From Prevotella scopos JCM 17725 (lineage in GTDB: Bacteria; Bacteroidota; Bacteroidia; Bacteroidales; Bacteroidaceae), in NCBI RefSeq assembly GCF_018127785.1, contig NZ_CP072389.1, forward strand, positions 1,178,001 through 1,242,000: a DNA stretch of 64,000 nt. The letters are read 5' to 3'. Positions 46,701 through 55,333 of the stretch are shown here, in pieces. Below the pieces are notes generated by a model that did no database searches, was not told the DNA's origin, and saw only the letters and a program-made list of their open reading frames with translations. How positions within the stretch are numbered: position 1 is the first letter of the stretch; each line of letters begins with the position of its first letter. Made by a program: the position numbers and the translations under genes.

Positions 46701-47459
46701 TTATTCTAATTCCATTTCAGGAATAATAATAACATTCTTTGGACAGCCTTTGGGATTAGCAGCCATTTTTAGAAAGGTGCAACGTTCTATATCTTCAAAT
46801 TTATTTTCCCAGAAATTATAAAATTTAATTGGCGATAATTGCTCTCTTTTTATATTAGTTGCAATTATATCCACAAAATTATCACAATGTACCGCTAAAA
46901 TCAGTCCAGGTAAGCCTCCCAATTTCCATGGACCGAGTGATAAAGGAATTTCTTCACTAAACCAAACTTTCCATTCTCGTCCACGAAAATGTGTTGTAGC
47001 CATCGTACAATTGAATCCAATTATATTCTGTGTACTGTCTTCATAAATAACCCATTTTTGCGTGGGAATATCCTCTACTATTCTATAATAAGAGAACCAA
47101 ACTTGTGTATAAGTTATTAGTTTCCCTTCTTCAAGATTTCTATAAATATAGTCTCCATGACCTGGGAATTCTATTTTATGTTCAGTTGTCTTATTATTGC
47201 TTTTGGCTGCTTTGATTTTTTCATTAATCACAGCTAGAGCAGTTTCTGGATTAGTTGCCAAAGAATCAAATTGTAACTTATGATAACTAAAATATTCACT
47301 TAGGTTTTTTCCTACTCTAAGTGCAAAATCATCATAACCATTACAATACTTTGTATGGTAACTGATTTCAATTATGCTTGGTTCTATTATATGGGTATTT
47401 TGTCCATAGCAGCTAAGTAGAGACATTATAAATGTAATAAAGAAAGAGTATAATTTCAT
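46701..47459 (-). CDS. GLPGLI-family secreted protein, 3
   Basis: 252 residues with signal peptide (MKLYSFFITFIMSLLSCYGQ). The family motif is in GPWKLGGLPGLILAVHC, preceded by FRGREWKVWFSEEIPLSLGP. Slightly shorter than the other two GLPGLI proteins. It directly follows the peptide gene after a hairpin (47475-47505), and the receptor gene follows by 10 bp. The peptide-GLPGLI-receptor-exporter order is the core of this locus. Confidence 0.88.
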   Translation of the reverse strand: MKLYSFFITFIMSLLSCYGQNTHIIEPSIIEISYHTKYCNGYDDFALRVGKNLSEYFSYHKLQFDSLATNPETALAVINEKIKAAKSNNKTTEHKIEFPGHGDYIYRNLEEGKLITYTQVWFSYYRIVEDIPTQKWVIYEDSTQNIIGFNCTMATTHFRGREWKVWFSEEIPLSLGPWKLGGLPGLILAVHCDNFVDIIATNIKREQLSPIKFYNFWENKFEDIERCTFLKMAANPKGCPKNVIIIPEMELE

Positions 47460-47474
47460 AATAATTATTTTTAA

Positions 47475-47505
47475 ATTTGCATAGGGGAAACTCCCCTATG
47501 CAAAT
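47475..47505 (-). terminator. Perfect hairpin after the peptide gene (attenuator/terminator)
   Basis: Arms ATTTGCATAGGGG (47475-47487) and CCCCTATGCAAAT (47493-47505) with a 5-nt loop; on the minus strand it is followed by TTTAAAAATAATTATT. It begins 27 nt after the peptide stop. A strong hairpin here, with the GLPGLI operon following, would keep the peptide mRNA abundant and let only part of the transcripts continue. Confidence 0.8.
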
Positions 47506-47531
47506 ATTAATATTAATTACGATTATACATA

Positions 47532-47690
47532 TTAGCAGTATTTATCGTAAAGATGACACCATTCTTCCCATTCGTCAAAAGAAGCATTCTTTTTAGAAAG
47601 TGCTACAGCATGAGCTTGAACAGCCTTACACTCAGAAGCTTGATAGCCTCCCAAAATACTCATCATTTGTGATAGTTCTAACTTTTTCAT
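47532..47690 (-). CDS. Double-glycine leader peptide precursor (bacteriocin-like/natural-product precursor)
   Basis: 52 codons. The leader is MKKLELSQMMSILGG (residues 1-15): the L-x-L-S-x-M/L-x-x-I-L-GG pattern of C39-processed leaders. The predicted core (16-52) begins YQASEC, is acidic in its second half, and has three Cys (21, 45, 52) plus two Trp and three Tyr. It is in the same orientation as, and 240 bp upstream of, the GLPGLI/receptor/C39-exporter genes, and downstream of the C39-like VKOR-thioredoxin genes. This precursor is the natural substrate for the C39 exporter; a disulfide-bonded product is plausible. Class (bacteriocin, signal or other) is unknown. Confidence 0.82.
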   Translation of the reverse strand: MKKLELSQMMSILGGYQASECKAVQAHAVALSKKNASFDEWEEWCHLYDKYC

Positions 47691-47766
47691 ATTCAAAAGT
47701 TTAATGTTAGTAATAATCCTAAACCATGCATACCATATGTCGACTCTAAGGTACCATGATATTTAA

Positions 47767-47789
47767 AGAGGAATTAGGCTATTTCCTCT
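47767..47789 (-). terminator. Hairpin after the VKOR-thioredoxin gene
   Basis: AGAGGAA (47767-47773) pairs with TTCCTCT (47783-47789) and is followed on the minus strand by TTTAAATAT. It lies 59 bp after the VKOR-thioredoxin stop and 76 bp before the peptide gene. Confidence 0.5.
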
Positions 47790-47848
47790 ATATACTCCAT
47801 GTGAGCAAAAGGGTAGCTATGCCTTCGACAACATGCAGTTATATTTTT

Positions 47849-48928
47849 TCATCGAAGTTGAATAATCTCATCTTGCATACATAGTAAATCTTTTATAGTA
47901 TATTCTTTTGGAAAAATATAATCGTTTACCCAGATATGAGGATAATGACTAATATTTTTACTTTGAAGCATTTCAAGCTGATGCCTATAAGCGGCTATTA
48001 AATATGCGTCTTTAATATTATTTCTCATAATATTCCATCCCCTTAATGCTTTCATACACTGTTTCTTGTCTTGGTGATATAGTCTTAACAGATTTAGTTG
48101 ACGAGCATTGATTTTAGCAAATACATCTTCAGGCATAGCAGGGTGATATACCCCATCTATTACAACTCTCCAAAGGAAGCGTTTAGGGAATTGTGTTAAT
48201 AAATTTATAACATCGTTCACAACTTTCCGACAATGAGTACAACGTAGACTAATGAAGGTTGTGATAACTATGTCGGCATTTTTATTACCAAACTCCATCA
48301 TATCGCTAATAGGATTTCCCAAGTGTTTTTTAGAGAAACACTCAGACATGATTCTTTTATTTCGTTTTAATCTTAATAATTCAATCTCCTTTTCATCTAA
48401 GATACTATCAGCATATGCAAATTTATAAATTATTATGCTCAAAAGAACTGCTAATGAAAATGCACATATTAAGTTCGAAAATGTAACTAGTCTTATTGTT
48501 GCTAATGATGGCTTTAGCAGGAAAATCTTTATCATTACTATTATTGTTATACTCAAGCAATACACACAATACTTGCGTATCATGAACAATTGGTAACATG
48601 TTAGTATAAGCATAATAATAACAGCAACAAAGTTAACTGTCCATAAGATAAAATTTGTGTATTGAGTTAGCATTAAATAGCTTATGCAGAAAATGAAAAA
48701 AAATAATCCTAAAACGGGCAAATCGAATGGAATCCAGCGCCTAAATGGATTTCGGTCAGAAACATATTTACAATCAAACTTAGTTCCCCTCATACAAAAA
48801 GGAATTGTATCATAGTTGTACATCTGCTTCTTAAGTAAAGTACCTGCAAGTGCCAACCCTATAATGTTCAGAAAAAAAAGAGCCTGAATCATTTTATCTT
48901 GAAGAATAGAGACACTACTAACTACCAA
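47849..48928 (-). CDS. VKOR-type membrane oxidoreductase with thioredoxin domain (3' part of a split gene)
   Basis: 359 residues. Membrane region (about 10-170) with the vitamin K epoxide reductase active site C121VYC124 and the upstream FDCKYV Cys pair region; a soluble thioredoxin-like domain (about 215-355) with CTHC (230-233). VKOR-Trx fusions oxidise cysteines in secreted proteins, using quinone as acceptor. The first codons as called (MVVSSVSILQ...) are in the middle of a hydrophobic helix whose earlier part is in the other frame, so this is the 3' part of one gene with the C39-like ORF upstream. The core peptide's three Cys are its likely target. Confidence 0.75.
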   Translation of the reverse strand: MVVSSVSILQDKMIQALFFLNIIGLALAGTLLKKQMYNYDTIPFCMRGTKFDCKYVSDRNPFRRWIPFDLPVLGLFFFIFCISYLMLTQYTNFILWTVNFVAVIIMLILTCYQLFMIRKYCVYCLSITIIVMIKIFLLKPSLATIRLVTFSNLICAFSLAVLLSIIIYKFAYADSILDEKEIELLRLKRNKRIMSECFSKKHLGNPISDMMEFGNKNADIVITTFISLRCTHCRKVVNDVINLLTQFPKRFLWRVVIDGVYHPAMPEDVFAKINARQLNLLRLYHQDKKQCMKALRGWNIMRNNIKDAYLIAAYRHQLEMLQSKNISHYPHIWVNDYIFPKEYTIKDLLCMQDEIIQLR

Positions 48929-49350
48929 TAAGAATAAAGTCGCAAAAAAATGCTCAGAGTATGATTATTAGATGGGTGATAATCCTGATGTACCCTGTTT
49001 ATTTTTAGAGTAACACCATTCCAAATAGATAGAAACTCTGATTTAGAAATAGTTTTGTCACTGCCATCATATAGGTATACATCATCTTTGCAGCATCCTT
49101 TTAATACATAAAAATGACCATTCTCATCTGTGGTATGAACAATAACATTTTTGAGACTTGACAAATGATCTATGTCAACAATATAGGATTCATTTTCAAC
49201 ACCGAAAAAATTTAGCGTCTTCGAGATCGATACCAAATTAGGATAGCATGGATCAGACAGGAGTTCTTTTATCAAAAGACTTCTATCAATTTTAACGTTC
49301 GAAACCTTCAACAGAAAAGAAAGTTCTTTAATCAAATACATTCTATCCAT
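48922..49350 (-). CDS. C39-like domain protein (5' part of the same split gene)
   Basis: 142 residues: a C39-peptidase-like fold (ENESYIVDIDHLSSLKNVIV; ENGHFYVLKG; YDGSDKTISKSEF). The His and Asp equivalents are there, but the N-terminal catalytic Cys position lacks Cys, so it probably binds rather than cuts leaders. In Bacteroidota such domains are fused to VKOR-thioredoxin. Here the frame shifts in the run of seven A (48944-48950, plus strand) and ends IFLRLYSYW. One more base would read IFFATLFLLVVSS and continue into the VKOR part. Start ATG at 49350; -7 boxes TATCTTTG at 49364-49371 and 49457-49464. Confidence 0.65.
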   Translation of the reverse strand: MDRMYLIKELSFLLKVSNVKIDRSLLIKELLSDPCYPNLVSISKTLNFFGVENESYIVDIDHLSSLKNVIVHTTDENGHFYVLKGCCKDDVYLYDGSDKTISKSEFLSIWNGVTLKINRVHQDYHPSNNHTLSIFLRLYSYW

Positions 49351-49363
49351 ATGACTGAACTTA

Positions 49364-49371
49364 CAAAGATA
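49364..49371 (-). promoter_or_regulatory. -7 box of the peptide-locus operon
   Basis: Minus-strand TATCTTTG 13 bp before the ATG at 49350. A second TATCTTTG is at 49457-49464. Neither has a perfect -33 box, so which is used is open. Confidence 0.45.
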
Positions 49372-49559
49372 AATATTAAGATGTTCTCAGGCCTTAGTGT
49401 CAGGTAGTAATACTTATGGTGTTGACCATTGTTTGGCTTTTCAACTCGTTCGGGTACAAAGATAGTATTTATTTACTAAGGTTATGTCAAGAAAAAGGAA
49501 AAAATAGTGGTTAATTACAAAAAACTTACAGCCTCCGCCTTTCATATTCTTGGAGATAT

Positions 49560-49795
49560 AGGCATCGGATTTTTTGCTCTGTAACGTTTCGTGCAGGTAG
49601 ATTTAGAAACTTGCATAGTATAATTTCCGTTACATTCATAGACAGACCTTAGATTTTCGAACTCATGAGTTTTATTAGCAAAAAGAGAGTATGAAAGATA
49701 TTCTAAAACTGAAAACTTTATTGTAGTAATATGTTATATTACGAACTAATCAAAACCTATTACCCATATGAAACGTTATAGAACCATAACTTCGA
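49560..49795. repeat. IS-like sequence with CTCTATAACGTTTC ends
   Basis: GCTCTGTAACGTTTCGTG near 49577 and, inverted, CATATGAAACGTTATAGAACC near 49768-49788 resemble the ends of the GGCTCTATAACGAATCGTG palindromes. The ~210 bp between them has no gene. The rest of the 49351-50676 gap holds promoter boxes and the element at 49866. Confidence 0.4.
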
Positions 49796-49865
49796 TTCTT
49801 CCTTTAACGCTATACGAAAAACATCTACGCATTTAACAGAAAAGTCATAAAAAGTCATTAAACAT

Positions 49866-50304
49866 CTAAAGTTTCCCACCCTCAAGAAGTTGGCTTAAAA
49901 TAACAGTTTCTCAATAATTATTGGTAACTTTTTAGTGCTTTATTACATTGATTATCAATAAATTAAAGAGTAACTATTATGGATGCGAATCTAGATAATT
50001 TAAGCGAAACTTCCAAGCTTTTGAGTGTTAAAAAAATATAAGCAGCGATATTTTCTCACTTTTCTCATACTTTGGTCTTGGTCATCTACTCAGACTATGA
50101 GACCATGGGGAATTGTTTGCCTACATGGAAGAAGATGTCACGGCACTTACGCTATGGCATCGTGTACTGAAGTGCATAGAGAGCTTGCCTACTGCGCTTT
50201 GTGGCGTTCTTGGCTTCTCTGTTAGTGAGATAGGGCAATTAATAGTCACCGGCTCAGAAATGCGCAACAACTTTGAGATTATGACCAAAGCACTGGAAAA
50301 CAGA
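49866..50304 (+). mobile_element. Miniature IS derivative B (right end missing)
   Basis: Left end CTAAAGTTTCCCACCCTC, start codon and the same internal junction as derivative A at 40681-41243 (the A-run at the junction is one base shorter). Similarity stops near 50304 after ...MTKALENR; the right inverted repeat is absent and the frame continues to 50493 in unrelated text. Confidence 0.7.
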
Positions 50305-50676
50305 AGTGAATGTTTCATATTATATGGGATGCGTAGTTGTTCTTTAATAGCACATGACTTTGTTTTTTTGTTTATGTATTTGAATTTATATGATTTTTAT
50401 TTACCTTTGCCTGTGCGTAGAGAAGTCTCAAAAGACATAAGCAGATTGAGCTATAAAACAGCTTTGGATTTACTGATTATAAGTAGTAAATAATAAAAGA
50501 TATTTGAAATGGTGGGGAGAAGTCTTCATATATCTGACACCTTTATAACTCATTGGTAATAATGTTTTTAAGGTTTATCAACGTATATAGACATCATCAA
50601 ATATGTGTCTCACTTCAAAAATAGTGCCCACAACCATTGAGAATTAAGTTAATGTCATAAATAAAAATACGAAATC

Positions 50677-51881
50677 ATGAAAAGGTTCATTCTTTTTTTG
50701 CTTGCCTTACAAGCATATCATTAGTAGCTGCTCAGGAGGTTCTTAACTGGAAAGACAACGAGATTGTATCTCCTATAGTAAATGCTGATAACACTTTAAC
50801 TATCAGTCTTTTTGCACCAGATGCAAAGAAGGTTGAGCTTACAGGTAATTTCCTATATGCAGGGAAAGATACTTCTGATAAGTATGCGGATGGTGACTGG
50901 AGCCCACAGCTGATGAATAAAGATGAAACTGGACGATGGACACTGACAACTGCACCCTTAAAACCAGAGTTCTACAGTTATAATCTCATTGTTGATGGTG
51001 TAAAGATAACTGATCCAAAGAACATATATACGGTGCGCGATATTGGTAATACATATAGTGTTGCGCTTGTTGGCGGCGGTGTAGATGGCTTGTATGCGGT
51101 AAAGAATGTACCTCATGGAACGGTAAGAAAGGTATGGTATGATAGTCCAACAGCAGGGATTAAACGTCGTATGACAGTCTATACGCCAGCAGGTTACGAG
51201 ACAAGCAATCGACGCTATCCTGTTCTTTATTTGCTTCATGGTATGGGAGGTGATGAGAATGCATGGGAAGAATTGGGTCGTGCCACGCAAATTTTAGATA
51301 ACCTCATTGCCGAGGGAAAAGCAGAACCAATGGTAGTGGTGATGCCAAATGGTAATATTTCGCAGGAAGCAGCACCAGGTGAGGGTTCTAGCGGATTAGT
51401 TACTGCTGCATTGCGATACCCTAAAACAATGGATGGAAACTTTGAAAAGGCCTTCCCAGATATCATTCAGTTTGTTGAAAAGGCTTATCGTGTGAAGAAA
51501 GATAAGGCAAACAGAGCTGTTGCAGGACTCTCTATGGGCGGTTTCCATTCAATTTACATTGCATTAAATAATCCTGACGCCTTTGATTATATTGGCTTAT
51601 TTTCTGCGGCATTCAGTCAGATGTCAAAGGATGGTGATCGTCTTTCTCCTATTTATCAGAATATTGACGAGAAGTTTAAGACGCTATGTAAGAAATCTCC
51701 TAAGCTTATATGGATAGGTATTGGTAAGGATGATTTCCTCTCACAGGATGATGAAAAGCTTCGTGCAGCATTGGATAAAGAATCTTATAAATACGTTTAT
51801 CTTAAGACAAAAGGTGGTCATACCTGGCGTAACTGGAGAGAATATCTGACTATCTTTGCACAAAAGATTTTTAAACACTAA
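50677..51881 (+). pseudogene. CE1-like esterase with frameshift in the signal peptide
   Basis: ATG at 50677 reads MKRFILF then leaves the correct frame at a T7 run (50695-50701); with one more T it reads MKRFILFFACLTSISLVAAQ, a normal signal peptide, and continues into the 322-residue frame (50913-51881) with no further breaks. The protein has an N-terminal beta domain (CBM48-like; LFAPDAKKVELTGNF) and an alpha/beta-hydrolase domain with GLSMGGFHSIY (nucleophile Ser) and a late His in GGHTWRNW. This resembles Prevotella carbohydrate esterase family 1 enzymes (acetyl- or feruloyl-xylan esterases). Its stop codon lies in the IS end at 51878. Confidence 0.72.
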
Positions 51882-52060
51882 AGTTTCCCACTCTCAAATA
51901 GAGAGTTAAACATAACAGTTTCTCTGAGAAGAGTTGTACCTTTATGGTATCCAATCATTTAGGTATCACCTTTTTAAAGGGAACTGTTATGGATGCATAA
52001 ATTAAGCAATTTATCTGAGTTAGCCCACTTGTTGAGTGTTACAAGCACCATCACCTTGAA
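51878..52060 (+). mobile_element. IS left end with 5' part of the transposase gene (derivative C)
   Basis: Begins CTAAAGTTTCCCACTCTC, sharing its first bases with the esterase stop codon. After a 110-bp leader, ATG at 51993 reads MHKLSNLSELAHLLSVTSTI, the same gene start as in derivatives A and B and closer to a typical transposase N-terminus. The frame stops making sense after about 35 codons. The rest of the gap to 52562 contains the repeat array at 52262 and no gene. Confidence 0.65.
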
Positions 52061-52261
52061 TATTCTATCCTTTTTCACGTTTTGGAATCGGTCACCTTCT
52101 CTGTCACATGTCATTGGAAAAGTCTCAGGGCGTATCGGCAGTCCAGTTAATAAATCGAGCACCCAAATATGTACATTAAAAATCTGGGCATTCTGTACAT
52201 TCTGCCTTAAAAACAAAGTCTGAATGTAAAATAAATTCACAAACGCATTTTTAGGAGATGC

Positions 52262-52355
52262 TCTTTGAGATACTTAAAGACGCCCAATTGGCTTGTTGAA
52301 GACGCCCTTCAAGGGTCTTACTAACGCCCTTTAAGCCCCTTACTAAGCACCTTTT
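52262..52355. repeat. 'AACGCCCTTTAAG' repeat cluster, copy 2
   Basis: GACGCCCAATTGGCTTG, GACGCCCTTCAAGGGTCTTACTAACGCCCTTTAAG and ACTAAGCACCTTTT repeat the order seen at 23825-23945. Confidence 0.75.
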
Positions 52356-52562
52356 AGAAACAGCTTTGTAATCTATTGAAAACAAGAGGGTTACAAAGGT
52401 GGCTTTTTGAGGGATTTTCAGGACCTATGAAGGGATTTTTGAATGAAATATGTAAAGATATTTCAGAAACAAAGAGAGGAAAATTATCAGTTGGGTGAGT
52501 GGATAATTCAGAATTAAAAAAAGCCTGTCACCAATCATTGCGACAGACTTCAAACTAATACC

Positions 52563-53969
52563 CTATGCTTTTAACTTAAACGAGTTTTCGATACTTGCGA
52601 TTTCAGCAGAGAATCCTTTATCAACCTTCAAGCGATCTTCTATCTTTGAACAGCTGTGGATGACGGTGCTGTGGTCGCGATTACCCACCAACTTTCCGAT
52701 ACGACTTGCAGGCATCTTCGTATATTTCTGCGCCATATACATACTCACCTGGCGTGCCATCACAATGTCTTTCTTACGCGAACGAGAGTTGACTGCCATC
52801 ATCGTGACATTATAATGTGAGCATACCTTATCCATGATATCATCGATGGTCAGCGGTTCGTCGTCAATCTTCACGGCACGTTTGATAACCCGTTCAGCCA
52901 GACGCATATCGATGTTGCTGTTATAGACAACGCTGTAAGCCAAGAGGGAGTTGATAACACCCTGCAGGTCGCGCACGCTACCATTAGCAGTCTCAGCGAT
53001 AAAGCGTACAACATCCTCAGGGATATTGAGTCCGTCACGCTTAATCTTGCTGTGGAGAATATCCACACAAAGTTGAACGTTAGGCTTCTCAAGCTCAGCT
53101 ATCAATCCGCAAGAGAAACGCGTCAGCAGGCGATCGTTCATGCCCTTGAGATCGACTGGTGGTCGGTCACTGGCTAAGATGATACGTTTTCCATTACGGA
53201 AAAGGTGGTTGAAGATATGGAAGAAGGTGTCCTGTGTCTTTGTAGCAGTGACCCATTCCTGAATATCATCGACAATGAGGATATCAATTGTCTGATAGAA
53301 ATTGATAAAATCATTGGTAGTATTCTGTCGTACAGAATCAGTATATTGTACTTGGAACAGACGTGCAGAAACATACAACACACGCTTTTGTGGATAAAGC
53401 TGTTTTGCTTTTAATCCGATAGCGTTGACCAGGTGGGTCTTACCACAGCCCGATGGTCCATAGATGAACATTGGGTTAAACTGTGTTGTGTTAGGGTGTT
53501 CTGCGATAGAAAGACCGATCGAGCGTGGAAGTTTGTTGCTGTCGCCTTCAACATAGTTGCTGAATGACTTATGAGGGTCGAGCTGTGAATCGAGGTCCTG
53601 CGGAACTGTATCCAGCACTGTAGGGCTTTGATTGGCACGCGCTGTCGGACGCTGTGAAGAGATATCCTCAACGGTATCCTGCTCAAAGTCCTGCGAGAGG
53701 TGATTCTCCTGGTCAACCATGACACGATACGTCAGCTGCACGCCCTGTCCGAAGACACGCGTGAGCACCTTACGTAGCAAATCTACGTAATGTCCCTCCA
53801 AATACTCATATACGAATTGACTTGGAACCTGAACTAACAATGTCTTGGATGCCGGTTTATAAGATTGTAATACAATCGGGCGAAACCAAGTGTCAAATTG
53901 CTGCTCGGTCACATTCTCCTTAATGAGCTGGAGACAACTATCCCAAAGATTTTTAGGATTGACGTTCAT
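52563..53969 (-). CDS. dnaA: Chromosomal replication initiator DnaA
   Basis: 468 residues from ATG at 53969 (MNVNPKNLWDSCLQLIKENV), the family's usual start; an upstream ATG adds 15 residues of doubtful use. Domain I occupies 1-90 and a variable linker 90-130. The AAA+ domain has Walker A GPSGCGKT (171-178) and Walker B IVDD (234-235). Domain IV has the DnaA signature NRDHSTVIHSCSKIED near the C-terminus. A perfect DnaA-box-like TGTGGATAA lies inside the gene (53399-53407). Binds oriC and opens the duplex. -7 box TAACTTTG at 54043-54050. Confidence 0.97.
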   Translation of the reverse strand: MNVNPKNLWDSCLQLIKENVTEQQFDTWFRPIVLQSYKPASKTLLVQVPSQFVYEYLEGHYVDLLRKVLTRVFGQGVQLTYRVMVDQENHLSQDFEQDTVEDISSQRPTARANQSPTVLDTVPQDLDSQLDPHKSFSNYVEGDSNKLPRSIGLSIAEHPNTTQFNPMFIYGPSGCGKTHLVNAIGLKAKQLYPQKRVLYVSARLFQVQYTDSVRQNTTNDFINFYQTIDILIVDDIQEWVTATKTQDTFFHIFNHLFRNGKRIILASDRPPVDLKGMNDRLLTRFSCGLIAELEKPNVQLCVDILHSKIKRDGLNIPEDVVRFIAETANGSVRDLQGVINSLLAYSVVYNSNIDMRLAERVIKRAVKIDDEPLTIDDIMDKVCSHYNVTMMAVNSRSRKKDIVMARQVSMYMAQKYTKMPASRIGKLVGNRDHSTVIHSCSKIEDRLKVDKGFSAEIASIENSFKLKA

Positions 53970-54042
53970 AATCGGTTGTCTATAATTTCTATGCCTTTCT
54001 TGAGATAGCGGCAAGCCCTTATCTCTGTTTTTTTTGATAGTG

Positions 54043-54050
54043 CAAAGTTA
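54043..54050 (-). promoter_or_regulatory. -7 box of dnaA
   Basis: Minus-strand TAACTTTG gives a leader of about 65 nt. The rest of the 53970-54341 gap has no gene; it holds AT-rich sequence and the terminator at 54252-54298. No cluster of DnaA boxes is visible here, so I do not call an origin. Confidence 0.55.
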
Positions 54051-54251
54051 GCAATTTATTTGTAAACTTAGCTATCATCAGTTTTATATAATAGATGCGG
54101 AAAAGTATGTAAATCGCTATACCTGTGTACGTTGCATCATATCCACCTGGAATCAATACATTTTCCTGGTTGTGTATTTGTAAGTGTTTGAAAAACAACT
54201 TGTTCAACCGCCGTCACACCTTTAACAGCAAAAAGAGTGAAACAAAAACGA

Positions 54252-54298
54252 GGAAAGGGTAAAGAAGCTGATTCTCAAATGGCTTCATTACCCTTTCC
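54252..54298 (-). terminator. Terminator of the MlaD-like gene
   Basis: GGAAAGGGTAA (54252-54262) pairs with TTACCCTTTCC (54288-54298), with an inner GAAGC/GCTTC extension; about 44 bp after the MlaD-like stop. Confidence 0.75.
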
Positions 54299-54341
54299 CC
54301 GTGTGTGAAACATTGCCTAAACTATTTAGACTTTATTTAAA

Positions 54342-55322
54342 TTACTTGTCTTTTCTACCAAAGATAGAGAAGTGAACGTAACGCTTTGGATGAGCCTTAA
54401 GATTTGTCAAAAGACTATCAGCTGAACGCACTGTATTGTTAAGATTATTGTACAATGATGCATCATTTAGCAACAGGCCCATTGATCCTTCTCCGCTGTT
54501 CAACTTAGCTGTGAAAGCATTCAGGTTGTCGATGGTTGCGTTAACCCTAGCCATCGTTCCTTCAACATCCACTCCATCGACCTTATTATTAAGTGTAGCC
54601 ATCATCGTGTTTGCGCCACGGATAGCGCCACGTGCCTCTGTGATGCCTCTGTTGGCATTGTTCATCAATCCATTGGCATTGTCCATCACACGCCCCGTCT
54701 TCGTCACCAGCGAAGGCAAAGAGCCATTGACCTGTGCCAAGAGGGTGTTTAACTCACGTGTTGAAGTGGTGAGGTCGTTCGTAATCTTGTCGATGTTATG
54801 CATAGAACTCTTCAGGGCTGGATCGGCAAGCAGTGCGTTGACGCTACCAAGGATGCTATCCACCTTTGGCAACATCTTCTGGAACGAAGGGACCATACTC
54901 TTCAAGTCGCCTAAGGTTCCATCGTTGATGCGTCCGTCAATCCATCCATTCTCCTTCAGGATTTGGCTGTTCTTGGCAAACTTGAGTTCAACCTTCACAT
55001 TACCCATGATGTCACTGATAATCTCAGCGGTAGTACCCTCTGGGATTCTCAGGGTTCTGTCAACATTGATATCGACGGTGATTAGTTCGCCCAACTTGTC
55101 ATAGTCGTAGTTAATGTTCCGAACGATACCCACCTTGAAACCACGTGCGTAAACAGGTGTTGAATTTGACAAGCCCGTAATATCGTCGAACTTGATTTTA
55201 TAATGTGCATCGTTCGAGAAGAGTGATAAGCCCTTTAGGAACTGCATTCCTAAGAACAACACAACAACAGCAAGTATAGCAACAAGTGCAATCTTTACTT
55301 GAGGAGTGAAAAATTTCTTCAT
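54342..55322 (-). CDS. MlaD/MCE-domain protein
   Basis: 326 residues. One N-terminal membrane helix (about 10-30: ALVAILAVVVLFLGM) and an MCE domain (about 35-115) with the motif FDDITGLSNSTPVYARGFKVG, followed by a long helical, Asn/Thr-rich tail. It matches the substrate-binding MlaD subunit of lipid transport systems, which holds phospholipid in the periplasm. No MlaE or MlaF is encoded in the window. It follows the amidase by 11 bp, so they are co-transcribed; both act on the envelope. Confidence 0.9.
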   Translation of the reverse strand: MKKFFTPQVKIALVAILAVVVLFLGMQFLKGLSLFSNDAHYKIKFDDITGLSNSTPVYARGFKVGIVRNINYDYDKLGELITVDINVDRTLRIPEGTTAEIISDIMGNVKVELKFAKNSQILKENGWIDGRINDGTLGDLKSMVPSFQKMLPKVDSILGSVNALLADPALKSSMHNIDKITNDLTTSTRELNTLLAQVNGSLPSLVTKTGRVMDNANGLMNNANRGITEARGAIRGANTMMATLNNKVDGVDVEGTMARVNATIDNLNAFTAKLNSGEGSMGLLLNDASLYNNLNNTVRSADSLLTNLKAHPKRYVHFSIFGRKDK

Positions 55323-55333
55323 ATCCGTTTTAT

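Noticed and set aside
50305-50493. Coding extension of miniature IS derivative B
   Set aside because: After the last shared codon the frame simply runs into flanking AT-rich DNA until a chance stop.
53399-53407. Replication origin at dnaA
   Set aside because: One DnaA-box-like 9-mer inside the gene; no cluster of boxes or unwinding element nearby.
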